From Sitta carolinensis (lineage: Eukaryota; Chordata; Aves; Passeriformes; Sittidae), in NCBI GenBank assembly GCA_032173965.1, contig JAVUNC010000019.1:7750501-7814500 (forward strand): 64,000 bases of DNA, given 5' to 3'. The position numbers were made by a program, and so were the translations under genes. Shown here piece after piece: positions 40,601-51,568 of this stretch. The notes below the pieces were generated by a model. It saw only the letters and a program-made list of their open reading frames with translations. It was not told where the DNA came from and made no database searches. Numbering within the stretch: the first letter of the stretch is position 1; each line of letters opens with the position of its first letter.

Positions 40601-42608
40601 TTTTCCATGTGTGTCTGATAAAACCTATTTTTTCTCATCATCCTCTTAGACCAACAGTACCACTACTGGTGCTTTAAAACACTGGGTGATGAAAAAAACC
40701 TGAAATAATCAGAGTAATAAATACAAGAACACTAAAAATCAAGGGAGAAAATGTAGCTTAATTCTGTGAAAGTTTATGGGAAAAGAAAGTCTTTTGGTAA
40801 AGTTAAGCCAGATTTCCCTGAGAATCACAGATTTATTGCAGGAAGAGAAAAACTGTTTGGAGGAAGGGAAGTAACAAGTGCACACTCTGTGACTGTGAGG
40901 TCACAAAGAGATGCAGAGCTCCACCCTAGGGTCCAACATGGGTATCCCCATCCCACCAAGAGCAGAAAGCTGGCTGGAGGAGCAGGATTTGCAGATTTAA
41001 GGAGTTTTGCTGTCTCATGAAAGAATAAAATCTCTTTATTTTATGTGCTCTGTCCAAAGGGCTTTGCACCATCTAGTACTGTATTTCAAGTTCCTTCTTC
41101 TTCTCTGTTGCAGGAGTTGCAGCTTTAACACTGGAAATGTTATAAACAAAGGCTGAGGGAGCAGATTCATGGCTCTAGCTCCCTGCTCAGTTTTCATAAC
41201 ACAGACCTTGCCACTTGAGGAAACAGGAGGTTTTTTTTCCCAGTGCCTCTGGAATTTATTTTTCTCCTGAATTTCAGTCTACTAACAGACTGGAAAAAGT
41301 TGGGCAAGACAAGCAAAGGTAGCACCAATAGTCGCAAAATTGCAGCAGGTATTCATGACCATCACACAGGTCTCAGAGAGGGAAAAGATTTCTTCCACTA
41401 GAAATTATCTACCAGAATATTTTTATAAGCTCTGATGCTTTTGACAAGTGTGAGACTAACCCTAATAAATTACTTATGAACTCAGACCTGTCAGAACTTA
41501 TGCAGCAGCTGTCTGAGAACCTGAGAAGGGATAGCAAGCTCATGAAAAACTGTTTTAATTGAATGTAAATAAGGACTAAGAGGTATCAGATGCATGCAAT
41601 CATATTCTCTTGATCTCAGAGAGTGTTTTCAAATTTGGTATTTTCTGATGCTCAGGGTTTTTGTGTGTGTGTGAGATTTATTCCCAGGCTACATCTCACT
41701 GTATTTAACCAGCAAAATCTGCTCTGTTGTTTTGTTATTTATTAAAATTCTCTTCAGAGAACACAAGCAAGGCCTAGCAAATCCAAAGAGCAAGGGATTC
41801 TCTCTGTCTGGTGGAAACTACCTGAAAACTGAAAATACTTGCTCCAAAAATTTCCTGTCAGTATAAAATGCAACCCTTAAAAAACGTGTTTAGACTAATT
41901 GTGTAAGCAATTTTCACATGTTAACTACATTTATTTGCTTTGTCTGACACATAGATTGGTTACCAGCTCTATCTCTAAATTATTTTGGCACAAGTTGTGC
42001 AGCACTCTTGCAGAAAACATAGTTGGAACCATGTTATGACCTACAATGTTGGAAAACCTAAAAAGTAATTCCTTCTTAGCAAATAACAAAAAAGAAACAA
42101 GCATCAGATACTTAATAGAGGAATATTATTATTTCAAAGTTATTCTATAGAAGTAAAGCATGAAGAGAATTAGACCTGTTTGGCAAAATATTAAAACAAA
42201 TTACTTTTCCCACTCATAAAATTGATATTTCTTTTTTTAGGTGATGAAGAATCTACCTTGCGTTTGACATATTACTGCTTACAATTTTTTTAATCCACAT
42301 CCCAGAAATAATTAAACTGAAATTAATTTGTGTAATGCAGAGTAAAATAAAGATAATACTTCAAGAATGTGAACATCAGTTTTGGCCAAGTCAAGCTGTC
42401 AGCACTCATTAAGAGCAGGTAGGAATCTGAAAGAACTGGAGAGTCTTTCTAAATACAAAAAATTAAACCCCACACTTTGGTGAGTGCTTCCTTCATGGGG
42501 GAATCAGCATCACACAGACAAAGGAGAGTGAATATTGTGTTCCTGGAAACCTCTCATCTCTTGCTTCAATGAGCTTGCCAGACAGCTGGAACTCTCCACC
42601 CTGGTGGA
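37611..42608. other. Non-coding DNA, no gene recognised
   Basis: Mostly AT-rich. Two places look mildly retroviral-LTR-like because of polyadenylation-type signals followed by short pyrimidine-rich segments: AATAAATCATTGCACC at 38132-38147 and AATAAAATCTC at 41025-41035. I could not find paired LTR ends or target duplications for either, so neither is called. No coding exon was recognised. Confidence 0.55.
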
Positions 42609-42756
42609 GAATACCACTCCAGGCATTCCAGAATACCACCCAGGCATTCCAGAATACCACCCAGGCATTCCAGAATACCATCCAGGCATTCCAGAATACC
42701 ACCCAGGCATTCCAGAATACCATCCAGGCATTCCAGAATACCACCCAGGCATTCCA
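42609..42756. repeat. 21-bp tandem array (minisatellite)
   Basis: Six complete 21-bp units start at 42625, 42646, 42667, 42688, 42709 and 42730, with partial units at each end. Each unit holds the palindromic core TTCCAGAA followed by TACCA, then C or T, then CCAGGCA. After the core, the TACCA base alternates CAC, CAC, CAT, CAC, CAT, CAC, hinting at a 42-bp dimer in the history of the array. Because 21 is a multiple of three and the unit has no stop in several frames, artefactual open frames run through it on both strands. These are not genes. Confidence 0.97.
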
Positions 42757-45074
42757 AGTTCCATTGCAAAGGAAGGCTTGGGCTCTCTCGGATGGCATGG
42801 CTCTTGCTCTCAGTGCTGTTGCAGAGTGTGAAAGGACAAAGGCCACCCAGGATCCCTAAGAAATGTCCCCTGTGAAATGGGGCCATCCCATGGCTGCCAG
42901 TCTGGGGTTCCTTGAAATACTTCAGGAGCATCTGAGCTGACACAGGAGACACTATCCACTTTTTTGCAGTCCCTGCACTGTTTAAATGACTTACAGTCCT
43001 GTTAGCCCTTGTGCTGGTAAAGCTGTTCCTCTGTAGGAACTTTTATGGAAGCACTGTACACAATTACTTCGGTAATTTTATGGTCAAAGCAGTATAATGC
43101 AGTTATTTTGGGCTCCAGCTCACAGTGCCATACAATTACATCAGATTCTGCATTTTCATGAAAAAGAAATGGCAAGTTTCTTGCCCTCACAGAAAGCTTT
43201 GAGCTTTAAAATACGAAATTGATTCAATGTCATCTGCCTGAGGGCCTGAAAGAAGAGCTCTAGAGAGACTGATGCAATGTGATATGCTTGAGAGCCTGAA
43301 ATGTACTCCAAGGAGTGTGAACTCCTGCATGCAACTTCATTTCATATTTATTCCTGAATCCACAGTCCCAGCAAAGCTAACGACAGCCATCCCTGCAAAG
43401 AGCAGTGACAAGGCAGGAACAGATAATTGTGGCAAGCCCTGCCTACTCACTAAATCATTGTGCCCTGCAAATTAATGTAGGCATTACAGGTTACCCTGCT
43501 GCTCTTCTTCTCTTGCAAGAAAAGAAGAGGCTTTTATTTTCCACTACTACTTGCACTGGTTAAGTACAACTAGGAGTAGAAGGCTCCTGAGTACAGAGAC
43601 ATGGAAGGCTCGTTGGCAATACTTACGGGCTCTGAATTATTTTATTCCAGCCACCACGTATTGGGAGTGTAATTTTGAGTAAAAGGGTGTAGTGAAAAGT
43701 AATGTTGAAAGTTCATGAATGTTGCATAGCTTGGTAAACTGTTATTTTTCTGTGTAAAGAACGCTGGAAGTACACACAGGGATAAGGGAAAGCTGAATCT
43801 GTCAGGAAACCATGTTGAACAATTAGGCACTTAAGGCTAGCAGCAGAAAAAAGCCAGGAGACTGCAGAAAAGTAGAAGTAATGAAAGCCATTCTTCCCTT
43901 TGAGCCATAATATTATCAGCCTGCCTTACTCCTACTTTATAGAATTGGCTCCTCTCCATTTTTTAAACTCAATTATGTGATATAACCGAAAGCATCATCT
44001 GGTCTTTTGGTACTTGTTACTATTTTCATCTGTTAAATCATTTAAGTATTTTCGTAATTAATAAAGGCTTCTAAGTGGGTTTTAAGGTGAGAGGGGCCCT
44101 CTTTGGGCAAAGCTGTTGTAATTGCTCAGTTTCTAATCAGGTAGCAGTGGTTGGTTTGAATATTTGTGATGTGGCAGTGTAATCTTAAGGGACTGAAAAT
44201 ATGCTTACTTCTGATATACTAGAGGAAACCACAACATTTAACTGACTGAGGTCTCTGTCCCATGGTGAACTCAATATTTGGTATACTATTGGTTTGCAGA
44301 ATAAAGAAAACTTTAACAGGGAGTTAAAAGGAAATAGAACCAAAGGAGGGAGTCATAGTAAAGCATTTGGAATACAAATAGAAACAGAAACGTAACTATA
44401 TAATATAACTATATGTGAATGCACTTCTACTTCTTACTTCTCTCTATGGCTATTTTTCTGAGGAAAAGAAGCTGAGATAAAAAGATGCTCAGACTTAATT
44501 TTTTTTTAGGAAATGAGGAAAACAAATTGACAAACAATAGAAGCAGAAAGAATGGAGACAGCGGCGTAGGCTACAGCCAGATTTGCTGCTGTGACTTCAG
44601 TTAGGTAAGAGGTTACTGCTGGGACTCTGCTCACCACCTCCCCCTCAGTGTTACTGCCTCTCCAAGATCTGCAGGCGTCGCTGAACATGCAGATTTGAGT
44701 TTTGTTCTCTGACTTTAGGGAGTCACTGAGTGTGTAACCCTGCCAGCAGCTCCAAAGGCAGCACTGCTACAGGGGAACACCCACCCAAGGATCCACCCTT
44801 GGGCTGGTAGTAACCTCAAAAACCCAGCTCAGCTGGCAGGGCAGCACTTCTGACCAGCTCCACTGGTGCCACGCCAAAGCCAGCAGGTTTTTGCTGCTGT
44901 AATAAGAGCAGAATGTGACGCACAAAAGCTGCAAACAGAACGGGAGCGAAAGCACACCAGTTTGGAGGAATAGGAAACCAGGAGAAAAAGTTAAGAGAAA
45001 AAAAAATGAAATGAGACAGAATCTGGCTCAGATGTATAAGCCATCTGTAGTGTGTATCAGTGTAGCAACAAAGA
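42757..45074. other. Non-coding DNA, no gene recognised
   Basis: No open frame above 70 codons outside the tandem array shadow. AT-rich and unremarkable. A stretch at about 43220-43310 contains a short near-duplication (the word ATGCTTGAGAGCCTGAAA-like versus TCTGCCTGAGGGCCTGAAA), too short to interpret. Confidence 0.6.
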
Positions 45075-45350
45075 TCACAGAAGCACAGAATCACAGAATA
45101 TGCTGAGTTGGAAGGGATCCATCAGGATCATGGAGTCCAACTCCTGGCCCTGCACAGCTTTGTCCAAATGCTGCTTGAGCTCTCTCAGGCTGGTTCTGTG
45201 ACCACTGCCCTGGGGAGCCTGTTCCAGAGCCCAGCCCAGATTTTCCTCTGGGTGAGAAACCTTTTCCTCATACCCAACCTCAATGCCCCCTGGCACAACT
45301 TCAGGCCTTGGGTTCTGTTGCTGGTCACCACAGAGGAGAGACCTACAGCA
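45075..45350 (-). mobile_element. CR1 LINE, 3'-end fragment (antisense)
   Basis: Antisense CR1 3' UTR. From the plus strand it begins with the reverse-complement tail CACAGAATCACAGAATATG, then GTTGGAAGGGATCCATCAGG and GGAGTCCAACTCCTGGCCCT. It continues through TGGGGAGCCTGTTCCAGAGC and the segment CTGGTCACCACAGAGGAGAG. The right-hand (5') truncation is near 45350. It is a clear and comparatively well-preserved copy, without coding capacity. Confidence 0.93.
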
Positions 45351-46944
45351 GTACAAGCTTCGAGGCCACGTGGAAGATGAAGACACTACCAGATGCAGTG
45401 GTTTGTTTATAACCAAGACCTGCTCCAGGGGTTCAAAATGTTCCAGAGGAACATGTTCCAGGCTTCCAGAGGAGTGTTTGGCAGTGATCTGTGCTGCACA
45501 GCTTGCTAGTGAGTGTCCACATGCAACTCAGGTTTAGGGAGGCTTTTTTTGACCTTTAAAGCTATAAGAAACACTGCTGTTGCCAGATAAATATTTCCTC
45601 TCTAAGGTGCAGCACAATTCTGCAAAGCATTCCTGGCTTTTTCCTGCCTGAGTATGGATCTCACAATTTTGTCAATAAACCATGAAATCTCTCAGCTCAC
45701 CCCACACAGAGGAGTGTGAATGGGGGTGCTGGGGTGAGACAATGAGAGACCACTTGAGCATGATGTTTTCCATCCTCTGATGGAAGTGATGTTCTCAGGA
45801 TACCTGTTTCAGTGGGAAAAACAACTGTTGAGTGTTCTCTCAAGAGCCAGTTGAAATGTGGGAGGGTGCTTAGCATCGAGCTAGTCCTCAGCACAGTAAT
45901 CCTATAAATCCGAATAAGTTAAGGGAATAAAGAGCTATTTTTCATGACTTGAGAGCCCCCTGTGGCTGCAGATTTGGCAGCAGCATCTGACTTCATGTTC
46001 CAGAAATCTCACAAAAAATCTTTACGATGGAAAAGCGAGGCACATTAGATCCCTAAGCCTTTAACACATATTTCTGATTGTAAGCCCTAGGGGTTTTTGT
46101 CCTTTTCTGCAGGCTTGTGGATTAGTTTTGAATGTATTGCATAAAGACTGTAGCTTAGTCCTTCATATTATTATACCCTCAATGCATACTTGCTTTTATC
46201 TCCTATAGACATTATTGGCACCCCATAGGCAGTCAAAGCATTTGACATGGTGGGTTGACTTTTACACCAAGAGGGAACGAGTCTTTTGCCAGCCCAGTTC
46301 CTTTCTGTTGGAGTTACTCCTTGTTTTTTATTAAGAATCAGTACTTTTCAAATTGGCTTCCACAGTTATGAGCCTTTCCAGCACAACACAGCTTTGAGAT
46401 GTCATTTGGACTGGGCTGGTGACTCAGACAGAAGTGTGTCTTTGCTAATTCACAGTTTATTCTGCATTTTAAAAAGCTCCACAGAAGGGGCTGTCACTGT
46501 CTGTGAGAAGAGGCTTCTGAGAAGTGACTACTCACTGTCATTTCATGACTTTCACACACAAGTAAGAAGCGTGTTCTCACCTCTATAAAATAAAGGTAAC
46601 ATGAGAAAACTTTAGACTGTGCCCAGAAAACCTGTGAAGATGAGCAACTACTATTATCCCCACTTTTAAAACCCATTAGTCTGGTCCTGAGCTCACCCTG
46701 CACTGGGGTGACAGCTCTACTGAGCTGCTTTTAGTACTGCAGGGGTTGACCAGCCCAGACTTCACTGAAAATGTGGAATACAAGAATGGAAGAACATCCT
46801 GCTGGGTCCAACTGCTGGGACCATCCAGGCCAAATGCTGTGTCTCCAGGAGTGGCAGGAGGAGAGACCCTGAGAGGAAAGTACCTGAGTCTGGGCACTTT
46901 TTGCAGCACATTCTCAGTGTACTCACAACTGATGGATTGGGGTG
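45351..46944. other. Non-coding DNA, no gene recognised
   Basis: Between a CR1 and an ERV LTR. Open frames are at most 100 codons and not recognised. No other repeat was identified. Confidence 0.6.
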
Positions 46945-47425
46945 TGGATCCTGGTTTCAGTTAGGATAGAGTTAACTTCTCTCAGTGACTGGTACAGGGC
47001 TGTGTTTTGGATTCAGAAGGAGGATAATGATGACAACACACTGATGCTTTGGTTTTTGCTAAGTCATGTTTATCCTAACTCAAGAACTCTTCCTCTTTTT
47101 TTTTTTTTTTTCCAAGCTCTGCCAGGGAGGAGATATGGGAAAGAAAAAACCTCTGAGAGGCCATAGCTGGGTTAGGAGACCCAGACTGGCCAAAGGGGTA
47201 TTCCATATACAAACTAGGGGAATTACCTAAAAGAGGGAATGATCTGAGTTCAGGAATGGGACGTGGCATCAGTCAGTGAGTGGTGAGCAATTTTATTGTG
47301 CATCACTTGTTTGCTTCTTTTTTCTTCCATTTTTTAAATCATTGGTATTCATTATTTTAACTATATTTTACTTTGTTTTCAATTATTAAACTGTTCTTAT
47401 CTCAACCTAAATGTTTTACTTTTGA
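46945..47425 (+). mobile_element. Solo LTR of an avian endogenous retrovirus
   Basis: I recognise this as a copy of a common bird endogenous-retrovirus LTR. Landmarks in order are CCTGGTTTCAG at 46950, ACTGGTACAGGGCTGTGTTT near 46988, TTGCTAAGTCATGTTTATCC near 47056, ACTGGCCAAAGGGGTATTCC near 47184, GTGGTGAGCAATTTTATTGT near 47281, and the R-region ATTAAACTGTTCTTATCTCA with polyadenylation signal ATTAAA at 47385-47390. A T16 run at 47096-47111 looks like a later expansion. The 3' terminus is missing or degraded after about 47425. No internal viral genes are attached, so it is a solo LTR or truncated remnant. The family name would need a repeat-library search. Confidence 0.85.
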
Positions 47426-48189
47426 GTTCAGACCTTGCTATGGAGAGCAGTACATCTTTCATCTCTTTTAAACCCACCTCCTGTTATTTTCAATTAGTGT
47501 CCCTCAGCCTCCACATTGCACAGTTTGCTGAGTAACAGCTCCCCATCCAGCTTAGAGGGACTTTGTAAACCTCAGCTACATCCCACTCCTCCTTCTCTCC
47601 ACACCAAAGTCTAATTTTGGTCTTTCCATGCAAGGCAGTGGCTCCATCCCTTGCAAACCTCATTGCTGTGCCCAGTGTCTCTGCCCACGTTGAGGTGCTG
47701 GGACCAGATGTGACAGCAGGCAGAGCACAGGCTGTGGGTTTGCCCTGCTCCTTTGTGAAGGCACCAAGGTGCCATCTGTTCTGTTTCCAGGACCCTTTCT
47801 GGAGGGGTCTCATTGCTTTTCTGGCTGTTGCTGTGCTCTGAGCCAAGGATTCCAGTGACCTGCCAGTGGTGGCTGCAGGAGCCCTTTCCTAAGGGCTCTA
47901 ACTGCTTGTTTGGAGCTCAATTTTATGTGAGAGTGACTTAGATATGCTAAATATACTTTCAGCTGCACTGAAGCATATCTGCCACCTTTTTGACCTTCAT
48001 CATCAGTGCCTTGTTTGACTGCTAATCTCCATAAACTTGGGGATGTTCATTCCACCAGCCTCCCCAGGTTAAGGATGAAGATATTGGATAAAGCCTGCCT
48101 CAAATCCTGTTTCTGAGAGAACTACAGTTGACCTTCTCTGCCCTGGAAATGACAGTTTTGCCTTTCTTTTTTGCTTTTCATCCCATAAT
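47426..48189. other. Non-coding DNA, no gene recognised
   Basis: It contains a GC-richer patch (47500-47880) with overlapping open frames of 118 (minus) and 74 (plus) codons that I do not recognise. The position just 3' of an LTR made me look for retroviral internal sequence, but I see none. Confidence 0.55.
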
Positions 48190-48420
48190 CAGACATCAAA
48201 CCATAAAAGCACCTCTCCTCCAATCCCATGGAAACCTAATTTCTTTAATACCTTTTCATGAGGAGTTTTGTCAAAGGCTCTCTGAAAACCCAAGCATATC
48301 ATGTCTACTAACAATCCTTCCTGTAATTCACAAAATCCTCCTTGTCTGCATAAATCACACATGGGGCTACCACATGAGAAGCAAGCCCACTTGTCATTTG
48401 GTTTCAGAATTACAATCACC
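48190..48420 (-). pseudogene. LINE reverse-transcriptase fragment (CR1/L2-like)
   Basis: A 76-codon open frame on the minus strand contains a stretch resembling the RT region around the first catalytic aspartate of CR1/L2-clade LINEs. The visible pieces are LVDMICLGFQRAFDKTPHEK and then a KKLGFHGIGG-type continuation. In functional enzymes the pattern is DIIYLDF.KAFD..PH..LL.KL..HGI; here the DF aspartate position is G (LGF), so a key catalytic residue is lost. The pattern FQ.AFDK.PH with HGIGG is closer to old L2-like or ancient CR1 lineages than to the young avian CR1s elsewhere in the window. The fragment is short, isolated and certainly inactive. Its exact limits are uncertain. Confidence 0.72.
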
Positions 48421-48579
48421 TTTAAGTTGTATACTTTTATTTCTCAATTCCACTGTGCAAGGAATAGTCCAGGTTGCCCTCCCACGTGATGCACCTGCAA
48501 GCAGAGGGTGAGTGATAGAGGCTCATTGGGATTTTGGCAGCTCAGAGATTAGAAAATGAGACCTAAAGAAGCAAATATA

Positions 48580-48599
48580 TTCTTTATTTAAATAAAGAA
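48580..48599. repeat. Perfect 20-bp palindrome with AATAAA on both strands
   Basis: TTCTTTATTT is followed directly by its exact reverse complement AAATAAAGAA. Each strand therefore carries the polyadenylation hexamer AATAAA in an identical context. In the compact poly(A) regions of transposons such hexamers mark transcript ends, but here no transcript is evident. Confidence 0.6.
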
Positions 48600-48877
48600 G
48601 TGAAACAAACATATGCGGTTTAAGGGGTAATTATTTAATAATAATTTTGAAAATTTTTACTTATAACATCTTAGAAATCCAAGTTACAAGAGGTTACAAT
48701 CAATACTCAAAAAGTCAATCAGAAGGAGGGATTTACACAGGGTGTAAGTGTGGTATAAAATCACAATCAACTATGTATGAATCACTATTTCAGAAGACAA
48801 ATGCAGGTAACTTTGTGATCTAACCACGTGCCTAAGGGAAATTTACATGCCATTGATGTACTCCCCAGAATTTAATA

Positions 48878-48889
48878 ATGCATATGCAT
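48878..48889. promoter_or_regulatory. POU-dimer (MORE-type) palindrome, candidate
   Basis: ATGCATATGCAT is an exact match to the MORE palindrome, which OCT-family POU proteins bind as dimers. It lies in an AT-rich block whose surroundings also look LTR-like. A 12-bp exact match in 64 kb of AT-rich DNA is uncommon but can occur by chance. Function is unproven. Confidence 0.3.
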
Positions 48890-49583
48890 CATTAATGGGA
48901 AATTAGCAAACCCAGGGGGATATCATTTCTCAGTTAGGCAGAATTTCTCTTAGCTTCTTTTCTTCCTGTTACCTCGTGCTACAATTCAGAATGAACAATC
49001 ATCTAACTTTTATTTAATAAAAAATTCATTAAAAAACATTTCTAGCGTTGGTAGGGGAGCTCATGTTTATCACAAAGCAATTTGGGGATATATTGAACAG
49101 TACAGACATTAACTGGCTTACCTTTTACCAACAGCAAAAAGACTAGGGAAAGTGGGGCAAAAAGTCAAGGGTGTCAAAATGTGTAAGCATGGGAAAAAAG
49201 ACCATTTCAGCATAGAAAAACTGAAAAACATTTAGAAGAAGCCTTTTACTCACTGTTTACTGGCAGGATTTGAAAATACCACAAGAAGGATGCTACCCCT
49301 GCAAACTGCTTTACAGTACTATGTAAACGTGAAAATTTCCTAGAAAAATTACAAAAATCTGCAATATTACTGTTTTGGTTTGAGGGGTTTTTTTGCAACA
49401 ATACTCTGGAAGAGGGGGAATATTAAGCAATCATGCTAACCAGTAGTCTCAATGTGTTATACAGGGATATGAGAAAGCACCACTTATAATATTGTGCAAA
49501 GGACCAAAGGACCTCAAAATTTTTTTTTCTTTTTTTTTGATTCTTAAATGCCTTTAGAAGTCCATCTCTTGGACACTAGAAAG

Positions 49584-49621
<38 letters not shown>
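49584..49621. repeat. Poly(A) run of 38
   Basis: A nearly pure A tract of 38 bases, preceded by AAG and followed by GAAAAATATT. It is the longest homopolymer in the window. It might be the tail of a retrocopy inserted in plus orientation, but I recognise no parent gene upstream and found no flanking duplication. Confidence 0.9.
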
Positions 49622-49623
<2 letters not shown>

Positions 49624-51027
49624 AAAATATTTGATGGTGATGGTGTGGCTCCCTCTACTGCAGTATCCTGGATGGTGTTGCTGGTCCCTGGCTTGGTTCT
49701 TGCCTTGGCTATGAGAGAACAGAAGCAGTCCTTTTAAATAAAAACACACTGACCAAAGATTACACCAACAGAGTTTTGCTCACTCAGAAAGAGCTTTATG
49801 ATTCTCTGGAGTAAGTCACAAAGACACACCTCACTTCAGGCAGCAGGGCTGGCAGGAAGAGAGAGAGACACTCCACTTAAAAGAGATTCAGAAGCAGCTG
49901 GAGCCTTGTAGCTCCTTTTGAGGGAGGTACCTTAAGGAGAGATGGGGTATTCCTCCAGAATCATGTCTTAAGATTCCTTTCCCTCCTGCTTCCACTGATT
50001 TCTCTTTTTCCAACTACTTTTCTTTTTCTCTCCTATGTCCTGATTCTTCTTGTCTCATTTTGTGTGTGTTGGGTTTTATTTTTCCCTCCATTTATGGTTT
50101 TGGGTTTATTCTGTTTGATCTTTTTGCCTCATCACTTCTTTATATGGCAAAATGCTTGGAAAGGAGTTGTTTTTTCTGACAATAGCATTGACCATTGCCA
50201 CAAAATCCTGAAAGTGGAGAAAAATGCATCAGCAGCCCAAAAAGAAACTGGTTCAGCATCCTGATGCTGCATTGTTACAGTGCACCAACATCATAAAAAT
50301 TAAGCATTAGCCACATTCTTCCACCCACACAACCATGAGAGGAAGGATGCTGGGGCAGGTCTGTGCTTCTACAGATGCCCCATCTCAGTGTGGTGTGACA
50401 CCAGTGTGACCTGATGTCACATCCCTGTCCCACACAAAGCTGGGCTGCTCTCAGTCAGTCAGGGGGAAGCAAGAGGCTGAGGGCTGCATGTAGAACTGAT
50501 GTGGGACATGGTTGAGTGGCAATCAGCATTTTCTTTAGGCAGACCTGCTTGAAATCCAGCAGTAGATCTAGCCCTGCTCTGCAGGCCCCTGGAGTGACTG
50601 TGGTGCTTGTGCAGGAGGTCACTGCTTGCTCTCCCTGCAGCAGGGTGATGCTGTGGAAGCGCTGTTGCTCTGATCTTGGCACTGTCAGTGGACATCTGGG
50701 ATTTGAGCTCACATCTGACTGTGTGGTGGAAATAACTGGCAGTGGAGTTGACCAGCTCCATCTGAAGCAGGTGCAGAAGGTAACAACCATCCAGCTGTGG
50801 ATGGCTGTGAGCACTGAGCTCTTGTGCCCTTCCCAACTGCTCCAGGCAGGCCCATCAGAAGATGTACAACTGCCCCCTCAGGCTCTCCCTGCCTACAGGT
50901 ACTTTCCACAGCTCAGGGGAGAGTTGGTGGAAACAGACTTCCTTTTGTCCATTCCTGGAAAGTTGATGCCTTTTTGGGAAAGAGAACTTCCTGAATTTAA
51001 CACCACGTGTCTGTGTGCACAGACACT

Positions 51028-51568
51028 TGTGTCCACCACAATGGTATTTACAATTCACGAACAGGACAGGAATGCTGTTGGACACGTCTTGAGCTATTTA
51101 TTGTTCAGGAGTCTCATTTCATTTTTGAGACAATAGGAAGATGATAGCAGCTTGCATCCAACACAGCAGATGCTTAGATCTGTGCTACAATACACTTTAA
51201 AAGTTTTTCAGCTAACAGCAGAAAGCAAAAGCAAACTGACAGTAGCTTTAGCCAACCACTACAAGTACACATAAACTTACATAAAACAATGCTTGCTTGT
51301 TAGCCTTAGAATACAATGCACAGCATTCCATTATTAAGCTTAAAACTTCCTATATCTTGCCAGATATATTTTCCTGCTGTCCTAAGGTTTACATGACCTA
51401 GATTCAAGACACTGCTCATTGTCAATGTCCTTCCTCACTATCTAATGTAGCTCTTTTACTTTCAGGATCAGCATCTGCAGCATAGCTCTGAGTTTTCTGT
51501 TTCCTTCTGTCCCTGAGCCCTGCTTTCACAGCTTTCCCAAAACCTTTTTGCTTTTAGTGATTCCCACA
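51028..51568 (-). mobile_element. Solo ERV LTR (minus), copy B, with flanking duplication
   Basis: Read on the minus strand the element starts TGTGGGAATCAC and ends GGTGGACACA, giving the TG...CA ends of a retroviral LTR, 541 bp long. It carries AATAAA at 51102-51097 (minus), about 70 bp before its 3' end, a usual LTR position. The 7-bp word AGACACT lies directly outside both ends (51021-51027 and 51569-51575), consistent with a target-site duplication. Seven bases is longer than the usual 4-6, so one base may be coincidence. About 380 bp of its 5' part are shared with the repeat at 20711-21116, which shows it is a dispersed family. There is no internal viral sequence. Confidence 0.8.

Larger units (their letters stand above)
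48421..51027. other. Non-coding DNA, partly very AT-rich
   Basis: 48540-49100 is strikingly AT-rich, with a 20-bp perfect palindrome and a POU-dimer-like palindrome (listed separately). It may be an old LTR in minus orientation, but I could not define its ends. Further right are the A38 run at 49584-49621 and an unrecognised 206-codon frame starting at 50516. Confidence 0.5.

Noticed and set aside
40740..41090. Possible LTR with AATAAAATCTC at 41025
   Set aside because: It has only a polyadenylation-type signal. No defined ends, no direct repeats and no similarity to the other LTRs here.
8712..42396. Shared 14-bp word between 8720 and 42382 in opposite orientation (TTTGGCCAAGTCAA)
   Set aside because: The match does not extend beyond the word, so it is most likely chance built on the palindromic TTGGCCAA core.
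42493..42952. Overlapping repetitive open frames of about 84-128 codons with seven-residue repeats
   Set aside because: They are produced by the 21-bp tandem array, whose unit length is a multiple of three. The same DNA is open in several frames on both strands.
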